From positions 10,006,298 through 10,070,297 of the forward strand of contig OY829654.1 in NCBI GenBank assembly GCA_963691815.1: a DNA stretch of 64,000 bases, in the 5' to 3' direction. Position 1 is the first letter of the stretch; every line of letters starts with the position of its first letter. The notes below the pieces were generated by a model. The model ran no database searches and was not told the DNA's origin. It was given only the letters and a program-made list of their open reading frames with translations. A program made the translations under genes and the position numbers. This DNA is from Echiichthys vipera. Lineage: Eukaryota; Chordata; Actinopteri; Perciformes; Trachinidae. Shown in pieces: positions 47,813 through 59,275 of the stretch.

Positions 47813-50800
47813 TCATTCACAGCACTGACATTGTTTCTTAAAGATCATATTTGATGGGCACCTTTCAAATGTGGGTATCTGACCGGTACAGTTGTAAAAA
47901 GTATGTCGGTCAGCAGGGTTGGGAAATAGCCCCTTGCTCTTTCCATTACAGAAGTTTCCAATATATCTATTAGATGTGGTAGTGGGTGTTGGGTTGTTTT
48001 TGTTGGGAGAGTCACAGCACTGACATTGTTTTGTGAAGACCATATTTGATGGGCACCTTTCAAATGTGGGTATCTGACCAGTACAGTTGTAAAAAGTATG
48101 TCGGTCAGCAGGGTTGGGAAATAGTCCCCTGCTCTTTCCATTGCAGAAGTTTCCATTATATCTAATAGATGTGGCAGTGGGTGTAGGAAGGGTTATTATT
48201 GTGGAAGTGGAGGCTGGAGTGGTTGTTGTTGTTTTGGTAATTAGGGCTGTGGAATGGGGCATTGTTCTGGTAGTAGTAGGGGGCAGTGTTGTGTTTGTGG
48301 TATGGGATAATTCTGTAGTTGTGGTAGGATGAGTTGTTGTGGTAGTGACTTTTGAAGTGGTTTTGGGAGTTGTTGAAGTGGGTTTTAGAGTGGTTGTTAT
48401 AGAAGGTGGTGTTGTTGAGGTATGGGATAATTCTGTAATAGATGTGGTAATGCATGTTGGATTGTTTTTGTTGGGAGTGGTTATGAGAGTTGTTGAGCTA
48501 TGGGATAATTCTGTGGTAGGCCGGGGTGTTGTGGTAGGGAATTTTGAAGTAGTAGTGGGGGTTGTTGTGGGAGTGTGTTTCAGAACGGTTGTAGTCTTAG
48601 GGGGTGTTGTTGAGGTATGGGACAATTTTATGGCTGTGCTATGTTGAGTTGTTGTGGTTGTAGTAGGAGTAGTTGTGGATGTGGTAGTAAGGGTTGTTGT
48701 GGGATGGTTACAGCAATTCAAGATTTGACTAAAGACCATATTTTCTGAGCAATGTTCAAGGAATGTAATCTGACCAGCACATTGGTAAAAGCTTTTTGGG
48801 TTATATGGGTTGGCATAGTTTCCATCCACCTTTCCTACACAAGGGTTTGTAGTATCTGTCAGAGTAGTTGTTGTAGGAAAGTCACAGCAATCGCAGTTTG
48901 GGTTAAAGACCAAATTTTCTTGGCAGGTTTGGATGAAGGTCATCTGACCAGCACATTGGTAAAAGCTTTTTGGGTCATCAGGGATGGGGTAGTTTCCATC
49001 CGTCTTTCCTACACAAGGGTTTGTAGTATCTGTCAGAGTGGTTGTTGTAGGAAAGTCACAGCAATCGCAGTTTGGGTTAAAGACCAAATTTTCTTGGCAG
49101 TTTTGGATGATGGTCATCTGACCAGTACATTGGTAAAAACGTTTTGAGTCATCAGGGTCGGGGTAGTTTCCATCCATCTTTCCTACGCAAGGGTTTGTAG
49201 TATCTGTTACAGTGGTTGATATCGCAAAGTCACAGCAATCACAGTTTGGGTTAAAGACCAAATTTCCTTGGCAATTTTGGATGATTGTCATCTGTCCAGT
49301 ACATTGGTAAAAACCTTTTGGGTTATCAGGTATGGGGTAGTTTCCATCCATCTTTCCTACACAAGTGTTTGTAGTATCTGTCAGAGTAGTTGTTGTGGGA
49401 AAGTCACAGCAATCGCAGTTTGGGTTAAAGACCAAATTTTCTTGGCAGGTTTGGATGAAGGTCATCTGACCAGCACATTGGTAAAAGCTTTCTGGGTCAT
49501 CAGGGTTGGGATAGTTTCCATCCATCTTTCCTACACAAGGGTTTGTAGTATCTATCACAGTGATTGTTGTAGGAAAGTCACAGCAATCGCAGTTTGGGTT
49601 AAAGACTAAATTTTGTTGGCAGGTTTGGATGAAGGTCATCTGACGAACACATTGGTAAAAGCTTTTTGGGTCATCAGGGATGGGGTAGTTTCCATCCGTC
49701 TTTCCTACACAAGGGTTTGTAGTATCTGTCAGAGTGGTTGTTGTAGGAAAGTCACAGCAATCGCAGTTTGGGTTAAAGACCAAATTTTCTTGGCAGTTTT
49801 GGATGATGGTCATCTGACCAGTACATTGGTAAAAATGTTTTGAGTCATCAGGGTCGGGGTAGTTTCCATCCATCTTTCCTACGCAAGGGTTTGTAGTATC
49901 TGTTACAGTGGTTGATATCGCAAAGTCACAGCAATCACAGTTTGGGTTAAAGACGAAATTTCCTTGGCAATTTTGGATGATTGTCATCTGTCCAGTACAT
50001 TGGTAAAAACCTTTTGGGTCATCAGGTATGGGGTAGTTTCCATCCATCTTTCCTACACAAGTGTTTGTAGTATCTGTCAGAGTAGTTGTTGTGGGAAAGT
50101 CACAGCAATCGCAGTTTGGGTTAAAGACCAAATTTTCTTGGCAGGTTTGGATGAAGGTCATCTGACCAGCACATTGGTAAAAGCGTTTTGGGTCATCAGG
50201 TATGGGGTAGTTTCCATCCATCTTTCCTACACAAGTGTTTGTAGTATCTGTCAGAGAAGCTGTTGTAGGAAAGTCACAGCAATCGCAGTTTGGGTTAAAA
50301 ACCAAATTTTCTTGGCAGGTTTGGATGATTGTCCTCTGACGAACACATTGGTAAAAGCTTTCTGGGTCATCAGGGTTGGGATAGTTTCCATCCATCTTTC
50401 CTACACAAGGGTTTGTAGTATCTATCACAGTGATTGTTGTAGGAAAGTCACAGCAATCGCAGTTTGGGTTAAAGACCAAATTTTCTTGGCAGGTTTGGAT
50501 GAAGGTCATCTGACCAGCACATTGGTAAAAGCTTTTTGGGTCATCAGGGATGGGGTAGTTTCCATCCGTCTTTCCTACACAAGGGTTTGTAGTATCTGTC
50601 AGAGTGGTTGTTGTAGGAAAGTCACAGCAATCGCAGTTTGGGTTAAAGACCAAATTTTCTTGGCAGTTTTTGATGATGGTCATCTGACCAGTACATTGGT
50701 AAAAACGTTTTGAGTCATCAGGGTCGGGGTAGTTTCCATCCATCTTTCCTACGCAAGGGTTTGTAGTATCTGTTACAGTGGTTGCTATCGCAAAGTCACA

Positions 50801-53800
50801 GCAATCACAGTTTGGGTTAAAGACCAAATTTCCTTGGCAATTTTGGATGATTGTCATCTGTCCAGTACATTGGTAAAAACCTTTTGGGTCATCAGGTATG
50901 GGGTAGTTTCCATCCATCTTTCCTACACAAGTGTTTGTAGTATCTGTCAGAGTAGTTGTTGTAGGAAAGTCACAGCAATCGCAGTTTCGGTTAAAGACCA
51001 AATTTTCTTGACAGGTTTGGATGAAGGTCATCTGACCAGCACATTGGTAAAAGCTTTTTGGGTCATCAGGGTTGGGATAGTTTCCATCCATCTTTCCTAC
51101 ACAATGGTTTGTAGTATCTGTCAGAGTAGTTGTTGTAGGAAAGTCACAGCAATCGCAGTTTGGGTTAAAGACCAAATTTTCTTGGCAGTTTTGGATGATT
51201 GTCCTCTGACGAACACATTGGTAAAAGCTTTCTGGGTCATCAGGGTTGGGATAGTTTCCATCTATCTTTCCTACACAAGGGTTTGTAGTATCTATCACTG
51301 TGATTGTTGTAGGAAAGTCACAGCAATCGCAGTTTGGGTTAAAGACCAAATTTTCTTGACAGGTTTGGATGATTGTCCTCTGACCAACACATTGGTAAAA
51401 ACTTTTTGGTTCATTAGGGTTGAGGTAGTTTCCATCGGTCTTTCCTACACAAGGGTTTGTAGTATCTGTCAGAGTAGTTGTTGTAGGAAAGTCACAGCAA
51501 TCGCAGTTTGGGTTAAAGACCAAATTTTCTTGGCAGTTTTGGATGATTGTCATCTGACCAGTACATTGGTAAAAACGTTTTGGGTCATCAGGTATGGGGT
51601 AGTTTCCGTCCTTCTTTCCTACACAAGGATTTATAGTATCAGTCGGAGTGGTTGTTGTAGGAAAGTCACAGCAATCGCAGTTTGGGTTAAAGACCAAATT
51701 TTCTTGGCAGTTTTGGATGATGGTCATCTGACCAGCACATTGGTAAAAACGTTTTTGGTCATCAGGTATGGGGTAGTGTCCATCCATTTTTCCTACACAA
51801 GGGTTTGTGGTATCTGTCAGAGTTGTTGTTGTAGGAAAGTCACAGCAATCGCAGTTTGGGTTAAAGACCAAATTTTCCTGGCAGTTCTGGATGATTGTTA
51901 TCTGACCAGTACATTGGTAAAAACGTTTTGGGTCATCAGGTATGGGGTAGTTTCCGTCCATCTTTCCTACACAAGGGTTTGTATTATCTGTCAGAGTGGG
52001 TGTTGTAGGGAAGTCACAGCATTTACTCTTTTGGTTAAAGACCAAATTTTCTTGGCAGTTTTGGATGATTGTCATCTGACCAACACATTGGTAAAAACTT
52101 TTTGGGTCATCAGGGATGTGGTATTTTCCATCAACCTTTCCTTCACAGGGGTTTGTAGTATCTGTCAGAGTGGTTGTTGTAGGAAAGTCACAGCAATTGC
52201 AGTTTGGGTGAAAGACCAAATTTTCTTGGCAGTTCTGGATGATTTTCATATGACCAGTACATTGGTAAAAACTTTTTGGGTCATCAGGGTTGGGGTAGTT
52301 TCCATCGGTCTTTCCTACACAAGTGTTGGTAGTATCTGTCAAAGTGGTTGTTGTAGGATCATCACAGCAGACACAGTTCAGGTTAAAGACTAGATTCCCT
52401 GTGCAGTTCTGGATGATTCCAATCTGACCAGTACACTGGTAAAAACCTTTTGGGTTATAAGGGTTTGGGTATTTCCCATCAATCTTTCCTTTACAGGGGT
52501 TTCCGCCATGTGTTTCAGTTATTGTTGGAGTTTCATTTGCAGCCATAACACCAGGAAACTCTGAAACAATTAAATCATCATATCAGATAGTTTGTCATGT
52601 ACTCTTTAAGCTACTGACAATTCTTTGTACAAAGTGCACACAAAGACTTGACGTAATACTTTTTAATACAATCAATACTATATTTTTCCATTAAAGCTGA
52701 TGCCATTCAATAAAATTTACTCTAAACATGGCAGGATAGGACATACAGTGTTTGCATTTTGGATACCTGAATCCAAGAGGGTATGTAGGTGGTTGATGAA
52801 AGGGAAGTTTCCCTGTTTACAGAACTGTCCACTATAGTCATCTAGATCCAGAGACCAGACAAAGACTCCTCCAAAGTTGTTAGTTTTTAGGTAATTGACC
52901 TAACAAGATGAGGAACAAAATACAGTACATCATTTGTGTAACCTTTTGTTCAGGAATTACTACATATACTGTACATGAAATAAATAGATGAATACCTTAA
53001 TATCAATGCTCTCTTTGTTGTCAAATCCAACCCATTGATTTTCTATGGCGGCATATGGAACTTTCTGATCATTACTCAGCTGGATTGTTGCATTTTCAAG
53101 ATAAAGACAAGTCTGAAAAGAAGGATAGTGAAAGTGCTTAGCCTATTATTAGTTTATTTTACTGAATGATATTTTCACAGCTTTCAGTTTTACCTCATAA
53201 TAGGCCAAGAATCCTTCTTCACCAGTGAAGTGTCCTTCTGCACCAGGACCATTGGCTGGTGCTCCAACATCACTGGATGTAGAGGAGAGATTAAAAGTTT
53301 GTGCATATGCGCCAAAGCCCATGTTTAGCTTTTGTGTAGGTGCTCCCTGGTCTCGCCAGTACCGCATGGCATAGTCCTTGAATTTGAAAAAAAAATCACT
53401 ATTGTGATTAGAAGACATTTCTGCTTAGAAATGTGTTTGGGCTGTTGAATATGAATCCCTGTACTTACAGTGTTAGAGTAGATATTATTTCCACTGTCTT
53501 GAGATCCCTGGAATAGTGGGCTGTGATGTCCTGTGACACTTTCCCAGGGGTTGTGAAAGTCAAATGTCAGCACATTAATGAAATCCAGGTGTCTGATAAA
53601 GTCCAGGGGAAATCAAGTTCACCAAAACATGACGACAGGAAATCATGTGTATAATGTTTAGAATTACAAAAAATAGATTTACATTGAAATCTGTGCAACT
53701 TCATAACTGGCATCAATGGTTTCTTTTTCAGCAGAGACACTAGCAGTGATAATTAATCTGTCACAATTAGCTGTTGCTGCCTCGGCCACAAAGGCCTCTT

Positions 53801-55542
53801 TGAACTCCTGTAACACAGAAAGGCATGGATAAGTGTCAGTTAAGTTTACAATCTTATATTTTCAAACATGGTGTTTACAGTATGGCATAAGTCTTACATT
53901 GTCTTCCCCAGAATAAAAAATTAGTATCTGACCTTGCACAGAAGTGTGTATTTGTGCTTGTCCTGTGGTTGGCTCCCAGGTCCTCCAGGATTCCTCCAGT
54001 CAAGGTTTAGCCCATCAAACCCATTTGCTCTCAGTAATTTGATAGCAGACTGGATGAACCTTGTTCTCTTTCGTTGTGCAGAAACCATTTTACGGAATCT
54101 GGTAAACATTTGAACAAAACAGTGCTCTCAAGAGGACACGCCATATAATGCATTTAAGTACTCTGTTTCGCACTATCACCAAGAGTAACTCAAAGCATGA
54201 GATCATGTATGTCAAGAAAATCCCAAAAGTTTCCCTATTGGCCTGAAATGTACGATTTGGTTGTTATCAGTTTGCATAGGATTGAATGCGTACACCCAAT
54301 AAAATTACATTTTAAATCATATATCACCATGCAACTTCCCCAGTTGATTGCTCTCATTAAGACAAATATTTTTTGTATAACAAGTTTTCTTAAATGTAAT
54401 GTTTAAATTTGCTAACCAGGCCTTATGAAATATGTGCTTACATGCATCCATTTCCATAATAGAAATGTGAACATTGGATAAAGCCAGGTTACAAATTCTT
54501 GTCTAATTTTTTGACAGATTAGGGTCAAGGATTTTTACAGAGGGGATTTAGGATGTCTGTTTTCATCAGTCCATGAATCAGAAAATACAGAGAGAAAAAC
54601 AGACTTCTAATAAATCTATTTTCACCATGCACGTCACATGCTGTGTCAAGCTCCAAAAACATATATGGGGAACACTTCATGGTCAGGAAATTACTAACAT
54701 GTTGAACTGCAATTTACACTTACTTTTGTGTATTGAAGGTCAAGCCACCAACCGCCAGAAGGGTTTTGAGCAATGGATTTCTGTGTAAAAAGTTTAGTAA
54801 AGATTTTTTTTTTTGCACGGCATTCAGAAACTATCCAGACCACTTTACTTTTCTTTTTTTTTTAGGTTTAAGCACTGACCTGGTTTTGAGTCCATTAAAG
54901 TCCTGATAGTTTTGTTTGTCCGTTGCACAGCTTGGAACCAGGTTGTATTTGTAGTTAATGTCAGAAAAGGCATAGATCAGATGGGTACACTGGTTTGGAT
55001 CGATATCTGAAACCTTGAAATTCCTATCCTCTGCGCTATCTTTGCTGTTATAGTAACACACCAGCCTGGAGGAAGAGGCTGAAACATTGAAAAAAAATCA
55101 TGATGTTTTAATAAATTATTGAAGACATCAGTTATATTAATGATCCTTGTTTGTATCCAAGATCTTTGTTTACCAACAATAGTTGAGTATCTGCAAGTAA
55201 GACTGTCGCTCATGAATTATGCACGTTATAAACTTACCCAAGCTGCTGATGATCAAACAGAGACCTTCAAAGTGACAGACTGGTTAGTATGGGGTTAAAA
55301 ACAGTTTCAGTCTGTTTATATGCAAAATATAAAACCCCACAGGTTTTCCCACTCTATTTAACTTATCTGTGGCATAACAGATAGGTTCGGTTTTATTTGT
55401 CCAGGTAAATTACTTACATCAGAGGTGAATGGAATTTATCTTGCATTTAAAGAAATACAATTTGGTGATTTGAGTAAACTTTTTTATAGAAATATTTACT
55501 TGACCAGTGTGCCTTACCTGCAATAAGAATGTGTTTGCACAT
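47813..55542 (-). CDS. Gene B: secreted GH18 chitinase-like protein with 24 CBM14 domains and a mucin segment
   Basis: Eleven coding exons: 55518-55542, 55238-55264, 54880-55078, 54724-54780, 53933-54098, 53683-53807, 53469-53592, 53194-53376, 52996-53112, 52767-52899 and 47813-52560, stop TGA at 47813-47815. The total is 1,967 residues. Exon lengths 1-10 equal those of gene A exactly. Order: signal peptide (MCKHILIAGLCLIISSLA), inactive GH18 (about 22-385), 22 CBM14 domains (about 406-1,683), Thr/Pro mucin-like segment (about 1,684-1,851), two C-terminal CBM14 domains (1,852-1,967). It is complete, with a promoter, two UTR exons and a likely poly(A) signal. It gives the model for how gene A may end. 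Inferred role: secreted multivalent chitin-binding mucin rather than an enzyme. Confidence 0.93.
47816..48163 (-). repeat. Gene B two C-terminal CBM14 domains
   Basis: Two nearly identical copies (N-F-C-N-G-K, H-T-F-Y-N-C-T-G-Q, E-R-C-P-S-N, K-Q-C-Q-C-C) joined by a short Asn/Thr/Pro linker. They belong to a subclass distinct from the 22-domain array (F-Y-N-C in place of F-Y-Q-C). The protein ends two residues after the last Cys pair, as in single-domain vertebrate chitinases. Confidence 0.9.
48164..48667 (-). repeat. Gene B Thr/Pro-rich mucin-like segment (168 residues)
   Basis: Composition is dominated by Thr with Pro and Ser, for example TSTTTPTTTTTTQHSTA, and recurring T-E-L-S-H-T/S motifs. 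It matches the character of the 5.5-kresidue region in gene A but is about 30 times shorter and less regular. Dense O-glycosylation is expected from composition only. Confidence 0.85.
48668..52501 (-). repeat. Gene B array of 22 CBM14 domains
   Basis: Twenty-two F-Y-Q-C motifs at 58-residue spacing with C-x19-C-x9-C-x9-C-x-C-C. Domain 3 (ending QKSKCC) and domain 22 (ending ILNCC) have five Cys, the rest six. Linkers are Thr-rich (TTTTLTDTTNP). A linker variant CDFAI-[SA]-TTVTD appears after domains 10, 15 and 19, marking larger duplicated blocks of four to five domains. Domain-to-domain identity is very high, pointing to recent duplication or gene conversion. Confidence 0.93.
52767..55542 (-). 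CDS. Gene B exons 1-10: signal peptide and inactive GH18 domain
   Basis: Residue numbering matches gene A. The catalytic motif again reads D131-G-L-N134-L-D136-W-R138: Arg in place of the proton-donor Glu and Asn in place of an Asp. The GGW Trp is Leu97 and the N-terminal substrate Trp is Lys30; LTFD (208-211) and the WSLDLDDYSGQ Trp (356) remain. Because both paralogues share the same Arg and Asn, activity was probably lost before the duplication. Cysteines C25 and those of the first beta-strand region are kept, so the fold is probably sound. All junctions are GT/AG. Confidence 0.92.
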
Positions 55543-56674
55543 GCTGCCACTTTGTGGATGAGCAGAAATAGAAAAGGTGTTTCAATAGGCAGCTGTAAAA
55601 AAAACCACACCAAAATTTTAAAGACAAATCCGGACTCTATTAAATTGTTACCTCAAGAATGCAGAAATCTTGAATAAATTCTAGTTCAGTACCCAAACTC
55701 TTTATGCTGTCAGTCAGGTCATTTCTTTAATATAATGTAGATCTGTATGTCAGGGTTCAAAATTGAAAACTCATAAGTTGTACATGCCACGTGCCAAATT
55801 ATTTGGATTTCAACCCTTTTCCCCAAAAAGTTGGGACACTGTCAAATATAAATACACTGAAAAAAACTTGTAGGATTAACTTCATAAAATCCTTGTAACA
55901 ATTTGCACTCAATTTTTTCAAGTAAATTTTACTGCTGGATATCAAATACAAGCCACTCAACAATATCAAGTGTATTGTACTTGCCTCTAAATGTAACATT
56001 TGTGAGGAAATGAAGTAAATGCTACTAAACTCTGTTCAACTTATAATTTCTATTAATCTAAATTAATTAAGTAAAGTCTATATCATTTTTCATAGAAAGG
56101 AAATAGCTGTTAAGTATATTTTAGTGCTTTTATTTAATTTGTTTTGTTTAAGCACTTACTTGTATCAATTTATATCAACCTAAACACAACCTAACAGACT
56201 CTTTTGTTTCACACTGTAATGATACTTGAGATTTTTTATCATTCATCACAACCAGCGCATCAGTGCCAATCTGCACACAGGCGCCTTTTATTGCTTTAAA
56301 ATAGCATGCGCTGCATATGTCCTCCCTATCTCATGTAGTCTGGTTAACAAGAGTTAGCAAGACGAAGAGTCTTCCTGAAGTAAAGGTGTGGGTAGGGGTT
56401 TATCTTTCTGTGAAAGACTGCACTGACAAATAGTTCAGCAATTTAAAAACAATGTTTCTCAATTGTAAAAATTTAAATTAAAATTGCAAAAATTTGGAGA
56501 TTTAATCATCTACAGTAGATCATATCAATAAAAGATTCACAGAATCTGAAAACTAAGTGGAGATTTGTGAAATCTACGTTTTCGAATGTCACAGTATGCA
56601 ACAGAAAATATATTAGCGTCATGTGTGCATCCTATATGTACAGTTTGGATGGCTACTGATCATTATGGATGCTA

Positions 56675-56678
<4 letters not shown>

Positions 56679-56709
<31 letters not shown>
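56679..56709 (+). repeat. (GA)n microsatellite in gene B intron
   Basis: About 15 GA units. Confidence 0.95.
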
Positions 56710-56712
<3 letters not shown>

Positions 56713-56939
56713 TTATAATAGCGGATTTTGGATAGTATCATTAGCATCACACCAAAAACCATTTTCTGCGTGCTGAGTTTGTTGCTGGATCCACAAATGC
56801 AAATTAAAACATTACCATACAAAGATTGAACTGTGTAGCCTGGAGGACACCGCCCTCCAGGCTATGGCGGAGGGGGACCATACGGCTTAATATTAAGGTA
56901 CAGTTCAAATGCCAACATCTGTGTTAGTATAGGAGTGCA

Positions 56940-57300
56940 TTAGTGCACCGGGCATGACTAACCTGGTGTGAAGGCCCGATTAATGCTGAACAATACATAC
57001 AGGTTTTGGAGAAATATGCCAAGTAGACAGCATATTTTTCAAGGAAGGCCTTGGTTATTTCAGCAAGACAATGCCAAACCACATTGTGGACGTATTACAA
57101 CAGCATGGCTATGTAAAATAGTGTGGGTGCTAAACTGGTCTGCCTGTTGTCCCGACATGTCACTCAAAAGGTTTGGTGCATTATGAAATATATTAAATAG
57201 ACAAAGGAGACCCCACATGGTTGAGCAACAGAAATCGAACTCAAGCAAGAATGGGAAAACACCACTTTCAAAATGACAGCAAATGGTTTTTAAAAAGCAT
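56940..57300 (+). mobile_element. Decayed Tc1-like transposase fragment in gene B 5' UTR intron
   Basis: Broken reading frames give FQQDNAKPH, then VWVLNWSACCPDMS, then a frame-shifted tail: the second and third parts of the DDE domain of a Tc1-like transposase. Several indels and stops separate them, so it is a pseudogene. Its terminal repeats were not found. Confidence 0.7.
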
Positions 57301-57544
57301 TAGCATCAGGGTAAACCATGGACACAAAGCAGGGTTTAGAAACAAGTGTTTGCTTGGCTTGTGATGGTAAATTTAACAGTTTATGGGCACAGTTAACATT
57401 CATTAACTATCAGCAAATGGCGACAAAAGCAAGCAGTATTGTAAGTGGCTACAGAATGTTAAAATTATATTATTAAGAGATGGGTCACTGTCCTATCATG
57501 TACATTTAGACGCTCTCTACTGGATTTATGATATTTTTATTTAC

Positions 57545-57591
57545 CTTTATCAGGTCAATGGATAATGATTCAATCTGTGATCAAACAGCAT
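57545..57591 (-). other. Gene B 5' UTR exon 2 with small upstream ORF
   Basis: Matches the gene A block 29569-29615: acceptor TTCCAG, donor GTAAAT. The 13-codon upstream ORF (57550-57591) encodes the same peptide as in gene A, with two synonymous changes. Confidence 0.55.
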
Positions 57592-57957
57592 CTGGAATAA
57601 TTGAAGAACATATCAGATGTTATTACAAGACACAACACTTTAAATGATTAATAAAAATGTTATTTCAAAACAGAAAATATAGGTGCAGAATTTAGGGCCA
57701 AATGTAACAATAAAGTTATCAAATGGCAAAAGTATTGGGAGTGGGAATGACATGGCCAACAGCCACCCTTACATCACTCTCACTCAGTATCACTCTTAAC
57801 AGATATATCACTGAAGGTATGAATTGAACACAGAATGAGAAGTTCACCTAGCAAGTGAGTCAGAGAGATGAGCAGGAATAACAATATACAGTGCATTGCA
57901 ACAAGTAAGACATTAATTCAAATCTTGTGTGGAGTGCAGAGTAAAATAGATACTTAC

Positions 57958-57997
57958 AAATACAATGGTGAAAGAAGTATACCGTCTCTCTGCTGTA
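57958..57997 (-). other. Gene B 5' UTR exon 1 (predicted first exon)
   Basis: Donor GTAAGTA at 57956-57957, matching gene A. The 5' end is estimated from the TATA-like box. Confidence 0.45.
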
Positions 57998-58024
57998 ACT
58001 GGTGACAGAAGTGTGGCTGTGCTG

Positions 58025-58043
58025 TTTTAAATTGATTATATAG
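58025..58043 (-). promoter_or_regulatory. Gene B core promoter (TATA-like boxes)
   Basis: TTTAAAA at 58025-58031 and CTATATAAT at 58036-58043 on the minus strand, aligned with the two boxes of gene A. Confidence 0.45.
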
Positions 58044-59084
58044 CTGACAGGACAGTTGATTTGGGAGGGGTTAATTGCTGCAGTGTTGAGACGTTACAAT
58101 TAGATATGGATACAAACTTGAACAATAGAACAAAGACACCTAATGCTAGGAGCTTTTGATTTAATTAAAATTGGTCTCCTTCCGGATTTAAACTGCATGG
58201 GGACATTGCAATTTCAGTTAGCATCTTTGATCTTTATTATCTGGCATAATAAATAAAAAGGCTATGTATCTATTTATTCACTAATAAGTGCATACGGATG
58301 TAACAATGTGGTCATAATATCAAATTATTTTATTTACAAAACATCATTTTGAGAGCTATCTGGATACATCTCAGGTAGGTTTAACTTTCTATTTATTCTT
58401 GGGTTGTGGCATTAGCTCAGCAGGACATTTTTTTTAGATTTGTCGAATATATTTGATTGAACTGATTGTTGTTCCATTAATATTTGCTATGTTAGGAGAT
58501 CCAGCTATTGTTTAGTAGTTTTTTTTCTTGGTGATAGAGCAAAAGGCTGTTTATTCATCTGTGGTTCCAGATGCTAATAGAATTTCTTCCAGTTATCAAC
58601 AAATATATTTTCAAGAACATCATATGTAAGGTATATTAGGCAAAAAAATAATTAATTATTTAAGCCTATGCCTTTGCTGATTTAATTCAGCATTTTGTTA
58701 GGGTAAGGGGTTCCGTTTAGGGTCAGGGTCAGTGTTAGGGTCTACATAAGCCTATTTGCAGAGGAATTCTGCACTACTTGTGGAAAAAATAACAAAGCGG
58801 GGAACATAGGAACTTTTTTGGGAAAAGCGGGGAACATAGATCTCCTTCTAGATCTAATCAAGCAAATTGCAATTTCATGGTCTCCCTCTTTAAACCCTAC
58901 CATCAGGACACACAATGCCTTTAGCATATTTTGAGCAATATATTCTTATCATCAGGTTCATGTGATTATGCACAAATATGTGCATATGACATCTTTGACC
59001 TGACCCATCTCCCTACGTGGAGTTCAGTGGTCTTATGCTACGCCACCCAATTTTCCTCTTAGCTCCAGATGCAATTTGAGTAGT

Positions 59085-59090
<6 letters not shown>

Positions 59091-59138
<48 letters not shown>
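59091..59138 (+). repeat. (CA)n microsatellite
   Basis: About 24 CA units, adjacent to the dispersed repeat 59140-59275. Confidence 0.96.
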
Positions 59139-59139
<1 letters not shown>

Positions 59140-59141
<2 letters not shown>

Positions 59142-59275
59142 CAAGGCTAGACTTAGTGCAAATGGTTAATAGAAACTAACTAAGGCACATCTAATTAGGC
59201 AATGGTTTATTTAATTTAATTAAATCAAGAGCAAAGCCAACGGTTAGCTTTATTGACGTTGAAGGAGGCACATCC
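59140..59275 (-). repeat. Dispersed repeat, inverted relative to 43700-43835
   Basis: Same unit as 43700-43835 on the opposite strand, with the adjoining microsatellite also inverted. Confidence 0.7.

Larger units (their letters stand above)
55593..57544 (-). other. Gene B 5' UTR intron
   Basis: The counterpart of the gene A intron 27384-29568. The acceptor is probably TTTTTTACAG at 55593-55594. It holds a GA microsatellite (56679-56709) and a Tc1-like relic (56940-57300); nothing else coding was seen. Confidence 0.5.

Noticed and set aside
48752..52393. Plus-strand frames of 110-520 codons opposite gene B
   Set aside because: Antisense shadows of the 174-nt CBM14 repeat, as in gene A.
58681..58745. 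TTAGGG-like words suggesting an interstitial telomere repeat
   Set aside because: Only a few imperfect, irregularly spaced copies; not a tandem array.
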